Part shown: positions 1 to 8,389 of the stretch, in pieces
Layout of the letters: each line of letters begins with the position of its first letter
How positions within the stretch are numbered: the stretch's first letter is position 1
Assembly: GCA_045653945.1 (NCBI GenBank)
Contig: JAZOML010000066.1
Location: 46,181 to 110,180, forward strand
Direction: 5' to 3'
DNA from: SIG673 sp045653945
GTDB lineage: Bacteria; Bacillota; Clostridia; Oscillospirales; CAG-272
Length of the DNA: 64,000 bases
The notes under the pieces: model-generated
What the model was told of the DNA's origin: nothing
Database searches by the model: none
The model's input: only the letters and a program-made list of their open reading frames with translations
Position numbers and translations under genes: made by a program

Positions 1-63
1 GATTTGCCCCGTAAGGCTAAAAATCACAAGTACAAGGAAAAACTTTGCTTTACTTTTTTTCAT
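1..63 (-). CDS. Secreted or membrane protein, N-terminal fragment (cut by window edge)
   Basis: Only the first 21 codons lie in the window. They read MKKSKAKFFLVLVIFSLTGQ and one more residue: a basic start followed by a hydrophobic stretch, which is the pattern of a signal peptide or N-terminal anchor. A GAGAGG ribosome binding site sits 7 bases before the ATG. The gene runs off the left edge in the same direction as the PII/DUF1538 operon but lies beyond that operon's terminator, so it is probably a separate unit or a read-through gene. The function cannot be told from this fragment. Confidence 0.6.
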   Translation of the reverse strand, partial: MKKSKAKFFLVLVIFSLTGQI

Positions 64-80
64 AATAAAACCTCTCAAAA

Positions 81-108
81 ATGCCCTTATCAACTTTAAT
101 AAGGGCAT
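81..108 (-). terminator. Terminator of the DUF1538/PII operon
   Basis: A perfect 10-bp stem (ATGCCCTTAT/ATAAGGGCAT) with an 8-base loop is followed on the minus strand by a run of T. It lies 9 bases after the stop of the last PII-like gene. Confidence 0.8.
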
Positions 109-116
109 AATATAAA

Positions 117-467
117 TTAATTTTCTGGCTTTGCGTCAGCTTTTTTAGTCTTTGGCGGTTCTGCAAGTCCCACTGTTGCATCAACGGGCATAGAAAAAGC
201 AATTCCCTGCCCAGGAGTATTAAGACCAACCGCCTTGTAAAGAGCGTGAAGAATATCGTTCTTTATTTCTTTTTGAACGAGTATCATAACAATTTCCTTT
301 TCGGGCTGAACGGTTATTCCAAAAAGCTTTTCCGCTTCAAGACTAGCTGTACCTCTTGCGTGTATAACCGTACCGCCTCTTGCGCCGAATTCCTTTGCCG
401 CATCCATAACGGCATCTGAGAATCCCGCATTAACTATACAAAATATAACCTCGTGCTTGTAAACCAT
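117..467 (-). CDS. PII-like nitrogen-regulatory family protein (second copy)
   Basis: A small alpha/beta protein of the GlnB/PII-like superfamily, about 116 residues. The start MVYKHEVIF is chosen because AAAGGAAG lies 8 bases upstream; a longer in-frame reading would overlap the gene before it. PII proteins are trimeric sensors that bind nucleotides and small effectors and act on a membrane or enzyme partner. The uridylylated-tyrosine T-loop typical of GlnB is not visible, so this is a PII-like rather than a classical GlnB/GlnK protein. It is the third gene of an operon with a DUF1538 membrane protein and another PII-like gene, which suggests that it senses a ligand and gates that protein. 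The ligand is unknown. Confidence 0.75.
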   Translation of the reverse strand: MVYKHEVIFCIVNAGFSDAVMDAAKEFGARGGTVIHARGTASLEAEKLFGITVQPEKEIVMILVQKEIKNDILHALYKAVGLNTPGQGIAFSMPVDATVGLAEPPKTKKADAKPEN

Positions 468-483
468 ATCCGTTACTTCCTTT

Positions 484-858
484 CTATTTCGGTAAATTTG
501 CAAGGAACTGATAGATTGCAACACCGATTGTTCCCGTCATCGGGATAGTGTAGGCAATGCCCTTGCCATTTTTGATTGTTTCAAATTTTTCTTCAAGCGT
601 TTCAAGTGCGTTTTTAACCGTATCTTCCTTGATGACGCTGATAATTACGCCCTTTTCTGAGCTTGGTATACCGAGCATACGGAGTGTTTCCGCACTTGCA
701 GTACCGACACCGTTAAGGATAAGCTGCATATTTACCTCAAAGCCCTGCAAAATATCGGCGTAAAACTCAGTTTTTCGCCTGTCTACCACAGTAATAAGCA
801 GCTTTAGCTTATGTGGTGCAGGAGCAGGAGTGGGTTTTGTTTTCGTTTGATTTCTCAT
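484..858 (-). CDS. PII-like nitrogen-regulatory family protein (first copy)
   Basis: 124 residues. A short Lys/Thr/Pro/Ala-rich lead (residues 1-17) precedes a ferredoxin-like PII fold. The core shows a hydrophobic first strand (LKLLITVVDRR), a Gly-rich turn (NGVGTAS), the segment EKGVIISVIKED, and a final Gly-Ile/Thr-Ile-Gly region shared with the following PII-like gene. The two copies are clearly paralogous but divergent, so they may form separate trimers or a hetero-oligomer. The gene lies between the DUF1538 gene (18-base gap) and the second PII-like gene (16-base gap), so all three are probably on one mRNA. Regulation of the DUF1538 protein is inferred from this linkage, not shown. Confidence 0.75.
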   Translation of the reverse strand: MRNQTKTKPTPAPAPHKLKLLITVVDRRKTEFYADILQGFEVNMQLILNGVGTASAETLRMLGIPSSEKGVIISVIKEDTVKNALETLEEKFETIKNGKGIAYTIPMTGTIGVAIYQFLANLPK

Positions 859-876
859 AGTCCACTGTTTCCTTTC

Positions 877-2400
877 CTACATAAAGCTGATAATTTGCTC
901 ATCGTCCGCCTCTAGTATGCGCTTCATAGCGATACGCTTACGCATATTCGACATAAAGATTGCACGGAAGCCGAGCAGCTGAATAGTGATAAGAGGAGTC
1001 ATCGCAACCATAGCGACAATTCCAAACGCAAGATTCATAACGTCGCCGCCAAGCGCATCGCAAAGACCGATTGCCATAGGTAAAATAAAACCTGAGGTGA
1101 GCGGGCCACTTGCGACTCCGCCCGAGTCAAACGCAATAGCCGTATAAAGACCTGGAACGAAGAAGGAAAGACCGAGTGAAATAAGATATCCCGGAACAAC
1201 GTAGTAAAGGATGTTAAATCCTAAAATAATGCGGATAACAGAAAGAGCAATTGAAATTCCGACACCGCACGAGAGCGCAATCATCATAGAACGCTTGCTA
1301 ACAGTACCGTCGGTAATATCCTCAACCTGCTTATTTAAAACCTGAACGGCAGGCTCGGCTAAAACTACAACCGTACCTAGAATAAATGCGAATACTATAA
1401 CTATAACAGTGGGAGCATTCGCAAGAGATTGTCCGAGTTTAGAGCCGATAGGCATAAATCCAACGTTTACCGCGGTAAGGAAAATTACAAGTCCGAAAAG
1501 GGTATACGCAATACCTATAGCAATTCTCACAAGCTTCTTTTTTGGTAGCTTCAAAAAGAAAACTTGAAGAACTACGAAGAACACAACGATAAGTCCAAGA
1601 GCGAGCAGCACCTCGCCAAAGGTGTGAAATAGTGTTTCAAGAAGCGCAAAGCCAAGACTGTTTTCTATACTGTAATTTGGAACTGTGTAGGGAATATCTC
1701 CCGTAATACCTATACCGAGCATCATAACCGCAAGAATAGGTCCAACTGAGCACATAGCGATAAGACCGAAGCTGTTTTCACTTACGTTTTTACCGCCGAG
1801 TGTACCGGCAATACCAACACCAAGCGCCATTATAAATGGTACGGTTATAGGGCCCGTTGTAACTCCGCCCGAATCAAAGGCAAGTCCAAGGAATTTTTCG
1901 TTACCATTTATGATAACCAAAGCGGCAAATGCAAAAAGCACTAAATAAAAGAATAGAAGTATTGCCGAAAGCTGCTTTTTGAATACCATTTTAAGAACGG
2001 AAACAAGCAAAAATGCTCCGACACCAATTCCAACCGCTATAATTAAAAGAAAGGAGCTTGGTATAACGTCGGAAACCTGCTCCGCAAGGACGGTAAGGTC
2101 AGGCTCGGCAATCGTTATGAGAAGTCCCATAACAAAACAAACGGAGAGAAGAAGTGAAATTTTTTTCGTTTTGGTAAGTCCTGCACCGATTTGCTCACCC
2201 ATAGGCGTCATAGCAATATCTGCCCCAAGACTGAAAAGCCCGATTCCGATTATAAGAAAAAACGCCGATACAAAAAAGACCGCAAGCTCCTTAAAGCTGA
2301 GGTTAAGTATCGGTGTGAAATTTAAAATGATAACTATTATAGCAACAGGAAGCACTGAAAAAGCGGCTTCCTTGAATTTTTTTATAAGTGAACTATACAA
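877..2400 (-). CDS. DUF1538 family integral membrane protein (putative transporter)
   Basis: A 507-residue, highly hydrophobic protein built from two homologous halves about 250 residues apart. AEPDLTVLAEQV (about residue 98) recurs as AEPAVQVLNKQV (about 348), and FDSGGVTTGPIT (about 175) recurs as FDSGGVASGPLT (about 424). Such inverted or direct duplication is typical of secondary transporters and channels, but the substrate is not known for this family. The start is TTG at 2400: AGGAG lies 8 bases upstream, and the upstream in-frame ATG at 2433 would lie at or before the transcription start predicted from the promoter at 2438-2466. It leads an operon with two PII-like genes, which argues for ligand-dependent control of transport. 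Confidence 0.8.
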   Translation of the reverse strand: MYSSLIKKFKEAAFSVLPVAIIVIILNFTPILNLSFKELAVFFVSAFFLIIGIGLFSLGADIAMTPMGEQIGAGLTKTKKISLLLSVCFVMGLLITIAEPDLTVLAEQVSDVIPSSFLLIIAVGIGVGAFLLVSVLKMVFKKQLSAILLFFYLVLFAFAALVIINGNEKFLGLAFDSGGVTTGPITVPFIMALGVGIAGTLGGKNVSENSFGLIAMCSVGPILAVMMLGIGITGDIPYTVPNYSIENSLGFALLETLFHTFGEVLLALGLIVVFFVVLQVFFLKLPKKKLVRIAIGIAYTLFGLVIFLTAVNVGFMPIGSKLGQSLANAPTVIVIVFAFILGTVVVLAEPAVQVLNKQVEDITDGTVSKRSMMIALSCGVGISIALSVIRIILGFNILYYVVPGYLISLGLSFFVPGLYTAIAFDSGGVASGPLTSGFILPMAIGLCDALGGDVMNLAFGIVAMVAMTPLITIQLLGFRAIFMSNMRKRIAMKRILEADDEQIISFM

Positions 2401-2437
2401 GATTATAACTCCTGTGCATAACAAATAGTACAAATTA

Positions 2438-2466
2438 AGTATAACATATACTATTAGTTAAGTCAA
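2438..2466 (-). promoter_or_regulatory. Promoter of the DUF1538/PII operon
   Basis: On the minus strand TTGACT and TATACT are separated by exactly 17 bases. The predicted start of transcription is near 2431, which supports the TTG translation start at 2400. Confidence 0.75.
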
Positions 2467-2554
2467 TAGAATGAAAAATATTTTTAAAAACTTTATTTTT
2501 ATTTAATAAAAAGAGTGTATAATAATATTTGACAAAATGAAAGGAGAAGCTTTA

Positions 2555-3916
2555 GTGGACGAAAACAACAATCAAAATAATGAAAATTTAAACGAAAATA
2601 CAGAAAATCAAACATTTTCTTCCGAAAATAAATCGAGCGCACCCGAAAACAGAGATTATACTCCGTACAAAACACCAAGCTACGGCTATAATCCTTATGC
2701 ACAAATGGGAGGATATGGATATAACGTCCCCCCACACCCCCAAAAAAAATCAAATAATAAGGTGCTTATCGGTATTATTATAGTCTTGAGCGCATTGCTA
2801 CTTGTCGCTGTGATTCTGATAGCGAGCGTTTTCGGGCCGGTGATATCCGAAATATATAGCAATAACTTAGGTAGTGATAGCTCTGTTGAGCTTCCCGAAG
2901 CTCTAAAAAGCGACGATATGATATACGCTGATTTTCAGTTAAATCAGTCGCAAACTCCGGGAACGGCACACTCGACACTTGTAGACGCATACGAGGCAAC
3001 GTATAAAACCTTTGTTGAAATTAACACATCATCCGAAAAGGACGGTTCTATTGGCGCAGGCTCTGGTGTTATAATCAGCAAGATGAAAAATGGTATAGGT
3101 TATTATATTGTTACCAATAACCACGTAGTCGAGGGCGCAACCAAAATCACCGTTAAGCTTCACGACGGCACGACCTACACTGCGGCAACAACCGTACTTC
3201 GTGATGAGCTTACCGACCTTGCGGTAATCTCGATTGCAGAAACCAAGGAGCTTCCAATTGCAAAGCTCGGTAAATCCGCAAATCTCCGTGTTGGCGAGAA
3301 TATTTATATTATAGGAAATCCGCTTGGCACCCTTGCTGGTACACTCACAAACGGCATTATTTCCTCAACGGTGCAGGAGCTTTATATTGAAAATCACTAT
3401 ATGGAGCTTATCCAAACAAACGCTCAAATAAACCCCGGTAACTCGGGCGGCCCTATGTTCAATATGGCAGGTGAGCTTGTTGCGATAGTAAACGCAAAAT
3501 ACGCAGGTGTTGGTATTGAGGGTATCGGCTTTGCTATACCGATAGATAAAGCGGTAAATATCGTAACTCAAATGATTACAAAGGGATACGTCGAGGGTAG
3601 ACATAACCTAGGCATAACAACCGAGCATAACCTCTATGGAGTTGGCGGACTTTGGATATCGTCAATTGAAAAGGATTCAGCTCTTATTAAGGCAGGTATG
3701 CCGTATAAGTCAACCTACGTTTATATGATACACTCCATTAACGGTAAAGAATATATAAACGGTCAGCAGGCAAACGCCTATATCGATGAACGACTTGCTG
3801 CAGGCGATAATGTTTCAATCACCGTTACGGTATATGAAATGACGTTTAGCGACCTTGAACCGATAGAACAAAAAACGTATAACGTAAAGCTTGAACAAAA
3901 GTTTGCAAATAAATAA
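2555..3916 (+). CDS. HtrA/DegP-type membrane-anchored serine protease (S1C) with C-terminal PDZ-like domain
   Basis: 453 residues. An Asn/Glu/Tyr-rich, probably disordered cytoplasmic segment (about 1-68) is followed by one membrane segment (about 70-93) and a trypsin-like domain. The catalytic triad is visible as TNNHVVEGA (His), DELTDLAVI (Asp) and NPGNSGGPMFN (Ser). The last ~110 residues (from about LGITTEH) fit a PDZ domain. Such proteases degrade or refold damaged exported proteins outside the membrane. The start is GTG: AAAGGAG sits 8 bases before it, whereas the ATG 18 bases upstream has no good site and itself overlaps the Shine-Dalgarno. The gene stands alone between an upstream divergent operon and a strong terminator. 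Confidence 0.9.
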   Translation: MDENNNQNNENLNENTENQTFSSENKSSAPENRDYTPYKTPSYGYNPYAQMGGYGYNVPPHPQKKSNNKVLIGIIIVLSALLLVAVILIASVFGPVISEIYSNNLGSDSSVELPEALKSDDMIYADFQLNQSQTPGTAHSTLVDAYEATYKTFVEINTSSEKDGSIGAGSGVIISKMKNGIGYYIVTNNHVVEGATKITVKLHDGTTYTAATTVLRDELTDLAVISIAETKELPIAKLGKSANLRVGENIYIIGNPLGTLAGTLTNGIISSTVQELYIENHYMELIQTNAQINPGNSGGPMFNMAGELVAIVNAKYAGVGIEGIGFAIPIDKAVNIVTQMITKGYVEGRHNLGITTEHNLYGVGGLWISSIEKDSALIKAGMPYKSTYVYMIHSINGKEYINGQQANAYIDERLAAGDNVSITVTVYEMTFSDLEPIEQKTYNVKLEQKFANK

Positions 3917-3927
3917 GTATTACAACA

Positions 3928-3958
3928 AAGAGGCTACTTGAAAAGTAGCCTCTTATTT
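3928..3958 (+). terminator. Bidirectional terminator after htrA and the amylase gene
   Basis: A 12-bp stem, AAGAGGCTACTT/AAGTAGCCTCTT, with a 3-base loop is followed by ATTTTATT. It separates the convergent htrA-like and GH13 genes. Confidence 0.85.
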
Positions 3959-5781
3959 TATTCGTTGTAGGTGAATATTGCAAATTTGCCCTTGCCAAGC
4001 GAATAGCGGAAGCGTCCGTCATCACACGGCACACAGTTATCACCCGAAAATGCCTCAAAAAACGGCATATCGGAAACGAAAATTTTACTTGCGCCGAGAT
4101 TTACCGCGCAGAGCGTCTTTCCTCTTTTAAAGAGGAATAAACCGTCCTTTGCCATTAAAACCTTGTATTCTCCGTCCTTAAAGCAAGAGATTGAAGAACG
4201 GATAGCACCAAGCTTTCTATAAAATGAAAGAAGTGATTTGTCCGCCTTTGAATAGGCAAACGGCATACGGTTAAAGGGATCTCGTCCGCCCTCCATACCA
4301 ATCTCATCACCGTAATAAATGCAAGGATAACCGGGAAGCGTGTAGCAAAGAAACGCCGCAAGCTTAACCCTTTCGATAGCCTCTTTTCTCTTTGCAAGAG
4401 GCATACGGTAGGTGGATAGCTGACGGTTTGTCATATCAAGCGAACCGTCAAGGGAAAGCGTATTTAAAATTCGCTCGGTATCGTGAGTGCCGAGCAAATT
4501 CATAAGTGCATCACTTACAGCTTTTGGATAGTTGCGGTAGAGAAGTGCGGTTTCGCCTGCGATTTTCTCGGCATTTCCACTTAAAACGTAATCAATTATA
4601 GCGGTGCGAGTAGGATAGTTCATAACCGCGTCAAGCTGCTCGCCTTGAAAATAGGAGCGACGGTGATCGTACGCAATCTTGTCCGATGCGTCCTCCCAAA
4701 CCTCACCTATAATGTAAGCGCTTGGGTTAATATCGTGCGAGGTTTGACGCAGCTGCTTAAGGAATTCATTTGAAAGCTCATCAGCAACGTCAAGTCGCCA
4801 GCCGTCAATACCTTTTTTCAGATAATGAGCGGCAACACCTTCTTTCCCGCATATAAACTCACGGAAAGAGTCGCTGTTTTTCTTTATGCAGGGGAGAATT
4901 TTAACGTCCCACCAACAAGTGTACCTGTCGGGGTAGTCCTTAAAATCATACCAATCGTAGTATGGCGATTCCTTGCTTTGATAAGCGCCCACAGAGTTAT
5001 AATTTCCGTAACGGTTGAAATAAACACTGTCATCGCCCGTGTGATTGAAAACGCCGTCAAGAACAACGTGCATATTTCTCTTTTTAAGCTCCGATATTAG
5101 CTCGTCAAGTGCCTCATCACCGCCAAAGGCATCGTCAACCTTCAAATAGTCGCCAGTATCGTACTTGTGATTTGATGCTGCATCAAATATAGGATTTAAG
5201 TAAAGAGTAGTAACTCCAAGAGATTGCAAATAATCAAGCTTTTCGATTATACCGTAAAGCGTGCCGCCAAAAAAACAGTTATTTTTAAGCGGATCTCCGG
5301 GCTTTTCATTGAACTGAGGAATACCGTTTTCCCAATCCTCGTAAAGCTCCGTACCCTCTTTAAGCTTGTACGGGTGATTTTCGCTACGCGCAAAGCGGTC
5401 GCAAAAGATTTGATACATTATACCGCCCTTTATCCAGTCGGGCGTTTCGTAGCCCCTTTTGAAAACGGTAACGTTATACGTTTCCACTTGCTCTCCAAAG
5501 GGAGTTTTGTAGATAAAACGCAAAAAGTAAAGCCCTGCTTCATTTATATCCACGTCCGCGCGCCAAAAATCCTTGCCGTTTTTCATTTTAATCCAAGGAC
5601 AAGGATATTTTTTTACTTTTCCGTCGCTATCGTTTACCACCTCAATATGTGGAGAAAATATACCGAGCCTGCGAGAGCTTTCAAAATCAAAAACTGCACT
5701 GCTACCCTCTGCAAACGCAAAGGAGGGCATTTTTTCGCCGTTTACCGTAAGTGAGGCATTAATAAGTTTACCTTGATTCAT
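3958..5781 (-). CDS. GH13 alpha-amylase / neopullulanase-like glycosidase
   Basis: 607 residues without a signal peptide, so it is cytoplasmic and likely hydrolyses maltodextrins or glycogen-derived dextrins. The first ~110 residues look like the beta-sandwich (CBM34-type) domain of neopullulanases. The (beta/alpha)8 barrel follows, with DGVFNH, then GWRLDVADEL (nucleophile Asp), IIGEVWED (acid Glu) and LLGTHDTERIL (transition-state Asp). It is the last gene in line with glgB-C-D-A-P, after a hairpin, so it probably belongs to glycogen/dextrin turnover. Exact specificity (neopullulanase, cyclomaltodextrinase, maltogenic amylase) cannot be told from sequence alone. Confidence 0.88.
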   Translation of the reverse strand: MNQGKLINASLTVNGEKMPSFAFAEGSSAVFDFESSRRLGIFSPHIEVVNDSDGKVKKYPCPWIKMKNGKDFWRADVDINEAGLYFLRFIYKTPFGEQVETYNVTVFKRGYETPDWIKGGIMYQIFCDRFARSENHPYKLKEGTELYEDWENGIPQFNEKPGDPLKNNCFFGGTLYGIIEKLDYLQSLGVTTLYLNPIFDAASNHKYDTGDYLKVDDAFGGDEALDELISELKKRNMHVVLDGVFNHTGDDSVYFNRYGNYNSVGAYQSKESPYYDWYDFKDYPDRYTCWWDVKILPCIKKNSDSFREFICGKEGVAAHYLKKGIDGWRLDVADELSNEFLKQLRQTSHDINPSAYIIGEVWEDASDKIAYDHRRSYFQGEQLDAVMNYPTRTAIIDYVLSGNAEKIAGETALLYRNYPKAVSDALMNLLGTHDTERILNTLSLDGSLDMTNRQLSTYRMPLAKRKEAIERVKLAAFLCYTLPGYPCIYYGDEIGMEGGRDPFNRMPFAYSKADKSLLSFYRKLGAIRSSISCFKDGEYKVLMAKDGLFLFKRGKTLCAVNLGASKIFVSDMPFFEAFSGDNCVPCDDGRFRYSLGKGKFAIFTYNE

Positions 5782-5793
5782 AGTTTACCTTAA

Positions 5794-5827
5794 TTTAAGT
5801 CCTTGCCCAATAGAGCAAGGACTTAAA
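5794..5827 (-). other. Intergenic hairpin between glgP and the amylase gene
   Basis: A perfect 13-bp inverted repeat (TTTAAGTCCTTGC/GCAAGGACTTAAA) with an 8-base loop lies in the 50-base glgP-amylase gap. No clean T run follows on the minus strand, so it may be a weak terminator or an mRNA-stability hairpin that sets different levels for the last gene. Confidence 0.6.
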
Positions 5828-5831
5828 GCTC

Positions 5832-8345
5832 TTAATAAAGTGATTTGATGTGCCAAATGTTGTCCGCATAATCACGGATAGAACGGTCAGCCGCAAAGAA
5901 GCCTGCCGCCGCGATGTTGTGTAGTGCCTTTCTGTTCCAAAGCTCGCGGTTTGCGTAATCCTCAAGCATAACCTCGTGAGTTTTGAAGTAGGACTCAAAG
6001 TCTGCAAGACACATATACGGGTCGGCAACGCCGCCGTTACCTATAATAAGGTAATGGAGCATGTCCGCAAATGACATACCGTTAAATCCGACGGAAAGAG
6101 CGTCAACCGCATCGTGAATACGGCTATCGGTACGGTAATAATCTGATGCGTGGTAGCCTCTCTTCCAAAGCTCATCAACCTCGCCCGCAGTAAGACCGAA
6201 GATGTAAATATCGTCATCTCCGAGAAGCTGATGCATCTCAACGTTTGCGCCATCAAGCGTACCGCAGGTAAGAGCGCCGTTTATCATAAACTTCATATTT
6301 GAAGTACCGGACGCCTCTTTTCCCGCAAGAGAAATCTGCTCGCTTATATCCGCCGAGGGAATAAGCACCTCAGCCATAGATACGTTGTAGTCCTCCATAA
6401 AGACAACACGTATCTTTTCTCTTATTTTTGGGTTCTTTTCAATTTCGGCTGAAATTGCCCAAATAAGTTGAATAATACGCTTAGCCATATCGTAACCGGG
6501 GGCAGCCTTTGCACCGAAAATAAAGGTTTGAGGCGGAATATCAAGGTCGGGATTCTTTACAAGGTCATTGTAAAGACTGATAACACGAAGCGCATTAAGA
6601 AGCTGACGCTTGTATTCGTGCAAACGCTTTACCTGAATATCAAATACAGAGGAGGGGTCAATAGCAATACCCGTTCTGTTTTTGACGTACTCGGCAAATC
6701 TTACCTTGTTGCCATACTTAATTTTTTCAAGTCTTTCAAGAACGGCCTTGTCGTTATCATATTTAAGGAAATCCTCAAGCCTTTCGGGATTCTTGCGGTA
6801 ATCCGTGCCTATGCACTCGTCAAGCAGAGCGGCAAGTCCGGGGTTGGAGTAGCACAGCCAACGGCGGTGCGCAATACCGTTTGTAACGTTGGTGAACTTG
6901 TCGGGATCCTTTTTGCTGAAATTGCTGAATACGTCCTTAACAAGAATATCCGAGTGGAGCCTTGAAACACCGTTTACGGTGTGAGAGCCAACAATAGAGA
7001 GGTTAGCCATACGAACTCTGTTGTCGGCAACGATAGCCATTTTGGAAATTCTATCCCAATCTCCGGGGTATAGATTCCAAAGGTCAGCGCAGAATCGACG
7101 GTTAATTTCAACGATAATTTGATGAATTCTTGGCAAACGGAAGCGCATAATATCCTCACGCCACTGCTCAAGAGCCTCAGGCATAACCGTATGGTTAGTG
7201 TATGAAAATACTCTCGTTACGGTATTCCAAGCTCTTTCCCAAGAATAAGAATAGCTATCCATAAGTATTCTCATAAGCTCGGGAATACAAAGAGTGGGGT
7301 GAGTATCGTTTAAGTGGATTGCAACCTTACTTGCGAAATTGTCAAGTGTGCCGTAAGCGGCAAGGTGGTCGGCAATTATCGACTGAAGCGATGCGGAGCA
7401 AAGGAAATACTGCTGATTTAAGCGAAGCAGCTTACCCTCGTCGTGGTTGTCGGACGGGTAGAGAACCTTTGAGATAATCTCAGTGTTGCTGGATTGCTCC
7501 ATAGCCTTCATATATTGTCCCTGTGAGAACAATGACATATTGAAGTTGGTTACGTTGTGCGCTCTCCAAAGACGCAGATAGTTACAAGCCTCGGTATCAG
7601 CTCCCGAAATCATAAGGTCGTAGGGAACAGCTCTTACCTCGTCGCAGTTTTCATAAATTATTTCAAGCCTTCCGTTATCCCATTTTTCACGCATTGTACC
7701 GCCGAATTTAACGGTATAAGCCTTATCGGAACGGGGAACGAGCCAACACTCGCCCGAAGGGAGCCAAGTGTCTGGCAGCTCGACCTGCATACCGTCAACA
7801 ATTTTTTGACGGAACAGACCATACTCATAGCAGATTGAAAATCCCGTTGCGGGATAACCAAGAGTGGTGAGCGAATCCATAAAGCAGGCGGCAAGACGTC
7901 CAAGTCCGCCGTTTCCGAGTCCCGCATCGTTTTCTACGTTATATATTTTGTCAATATCAAAGCCGTAGTCGGAAAGAAGCTCACGGTACTCATCGTCAAG
8001 TCCGAGATTGCAAAGATTGGTTTTGAGTGAACGTCCCACAAGGAACTCCATACACATATAGTAAATGCGTTTTGCGTGAGTTTTCTTGACCAAATTGTGC
8101 TGGTCGGCTCTCTTACGCATAAGAATATCCTTGACAGAGAGAACAACGGAACGGTAAATCTGCTCCTCGGTTGCCTCACTTGGTAGAACACCGTAGTATC
8201 TTTTGAGCTTGGACTCAACTGCCTCCCTTATGCTTTCCTTGGTCAGCTGCTCAGGTAATACCTTTGTTGCAGTCTTTTTGGCGGGAGCCTTTGCAGTAGT
8301 TTTCTTTTTTGTTGTAGTGGTTGTTGTTTTCTTTGTGGTTGCCAT
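5832..8345 (-). CDS. glgP: Glycogen/starch phosphorylase with Lys/Thr-rich N-terminal tail
   Basis: 837 residues, GT35 family. It releases glucose-1-phosphate from the non-reducing ends of glycogen using pyridoxal phosphate. The PLP-lysine region EASGTSNMKFMINGALTCGT is intact, as are the active-site stretches GNGGLGRLAACF and IHLNDTHPTL. The phosphorylase proper begins near residue 35. Before it sits a tail made almost only of Lys, Thr, Ala and Pro, like a histone H1 tail, which ordinary bacterial phosphorylases lack. The ribosome binding site AGGAAAGG lies rather far (13 bases) upstream of the ATG. It is the fifth gene of the glg operon, so synthesis and breakdown enzymes are co-expressed. 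Confidence 0.95.
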   Translation of the reverse strand: MATTKKTTTTTTKKKTTAKAPAKKTATKVLPEQLTKESIREAVESKLKRYYGVLPSEATEEQIYRSVVLSVKDILMRKRADQHNLVKKTHAKRIYYMCMEFLVGRSLKTNLCNLGLDDEYRELLSDYGFDIDKIYNVENDAGLGNGGLGRLAACFMDSLTTLGYPATGFSICYEYGLFRQKIVDGMQVELPDTWLPSGECWLVPRSDKAYTVKFGGTMREKWDNGRLEIIYENCDEVRAVPYDLMISGADTEACNYLRLWRAHNVTNFNMSLFSQGQYMKAMEQSSNTEIISKVLYPSDNHDEGKLLRLNQQYFLCSASLQSIIADHLAAYGTLDNFASKVAIHLNDTHPTLCIPELMRILMDSYSYSWERAWNTVTRVFSYTNHTVMPEALEQWREDIMRFRLPRIHQIIVEINRRFCADLWNLYPGDWDRISKMAIVADNRVRMANLSIVGSHTVNGVSRLHSDILVKDVFSNFSKKDPDKFTNVTNGIAHRRWLCYSNPGLAALLDECIGTDYRKNPERLEDFLKYDNDKAVLERLEKIKYGNKVRFAEYVKNRTGIAIDPSSVFDIQVKRLHEYKRQLLNALRVISLYNDLVKNPDLDIPPQTFIFGAKAAPGYDMAKRIIQLIWAISAEIEKNPKIREKIRVVFMEDYNVSMAEVLIPSADISEQISLAGKEASGTSNMKFMINGALTCGTLDGANVEMHQLLGDDDIYIFGLTAGEVDELWKRGYHASDYYRTDSRIHDAVDALSVGFNGMSFADMLHYLIIGNGGVADPYMCLADFESYFKTHEVMLEDYANRELWNRKALHNIAAAGFFAADRSIRDYADNIWHIKSLY

Positions 8346-8389
8346 TTGTTTATTTGGACCTTTCCTTAGAGTTTTACATATGTTTAGTC

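Noticed and set aside
2400..2433. Upstream ATG at 2433 as the start of the DUF1538 protein
   Set aside because: It lies at or before the predicted transcription start and lacks a ribosome binding site; the TTG at 2400 has AGGAG 8 bases upstream.
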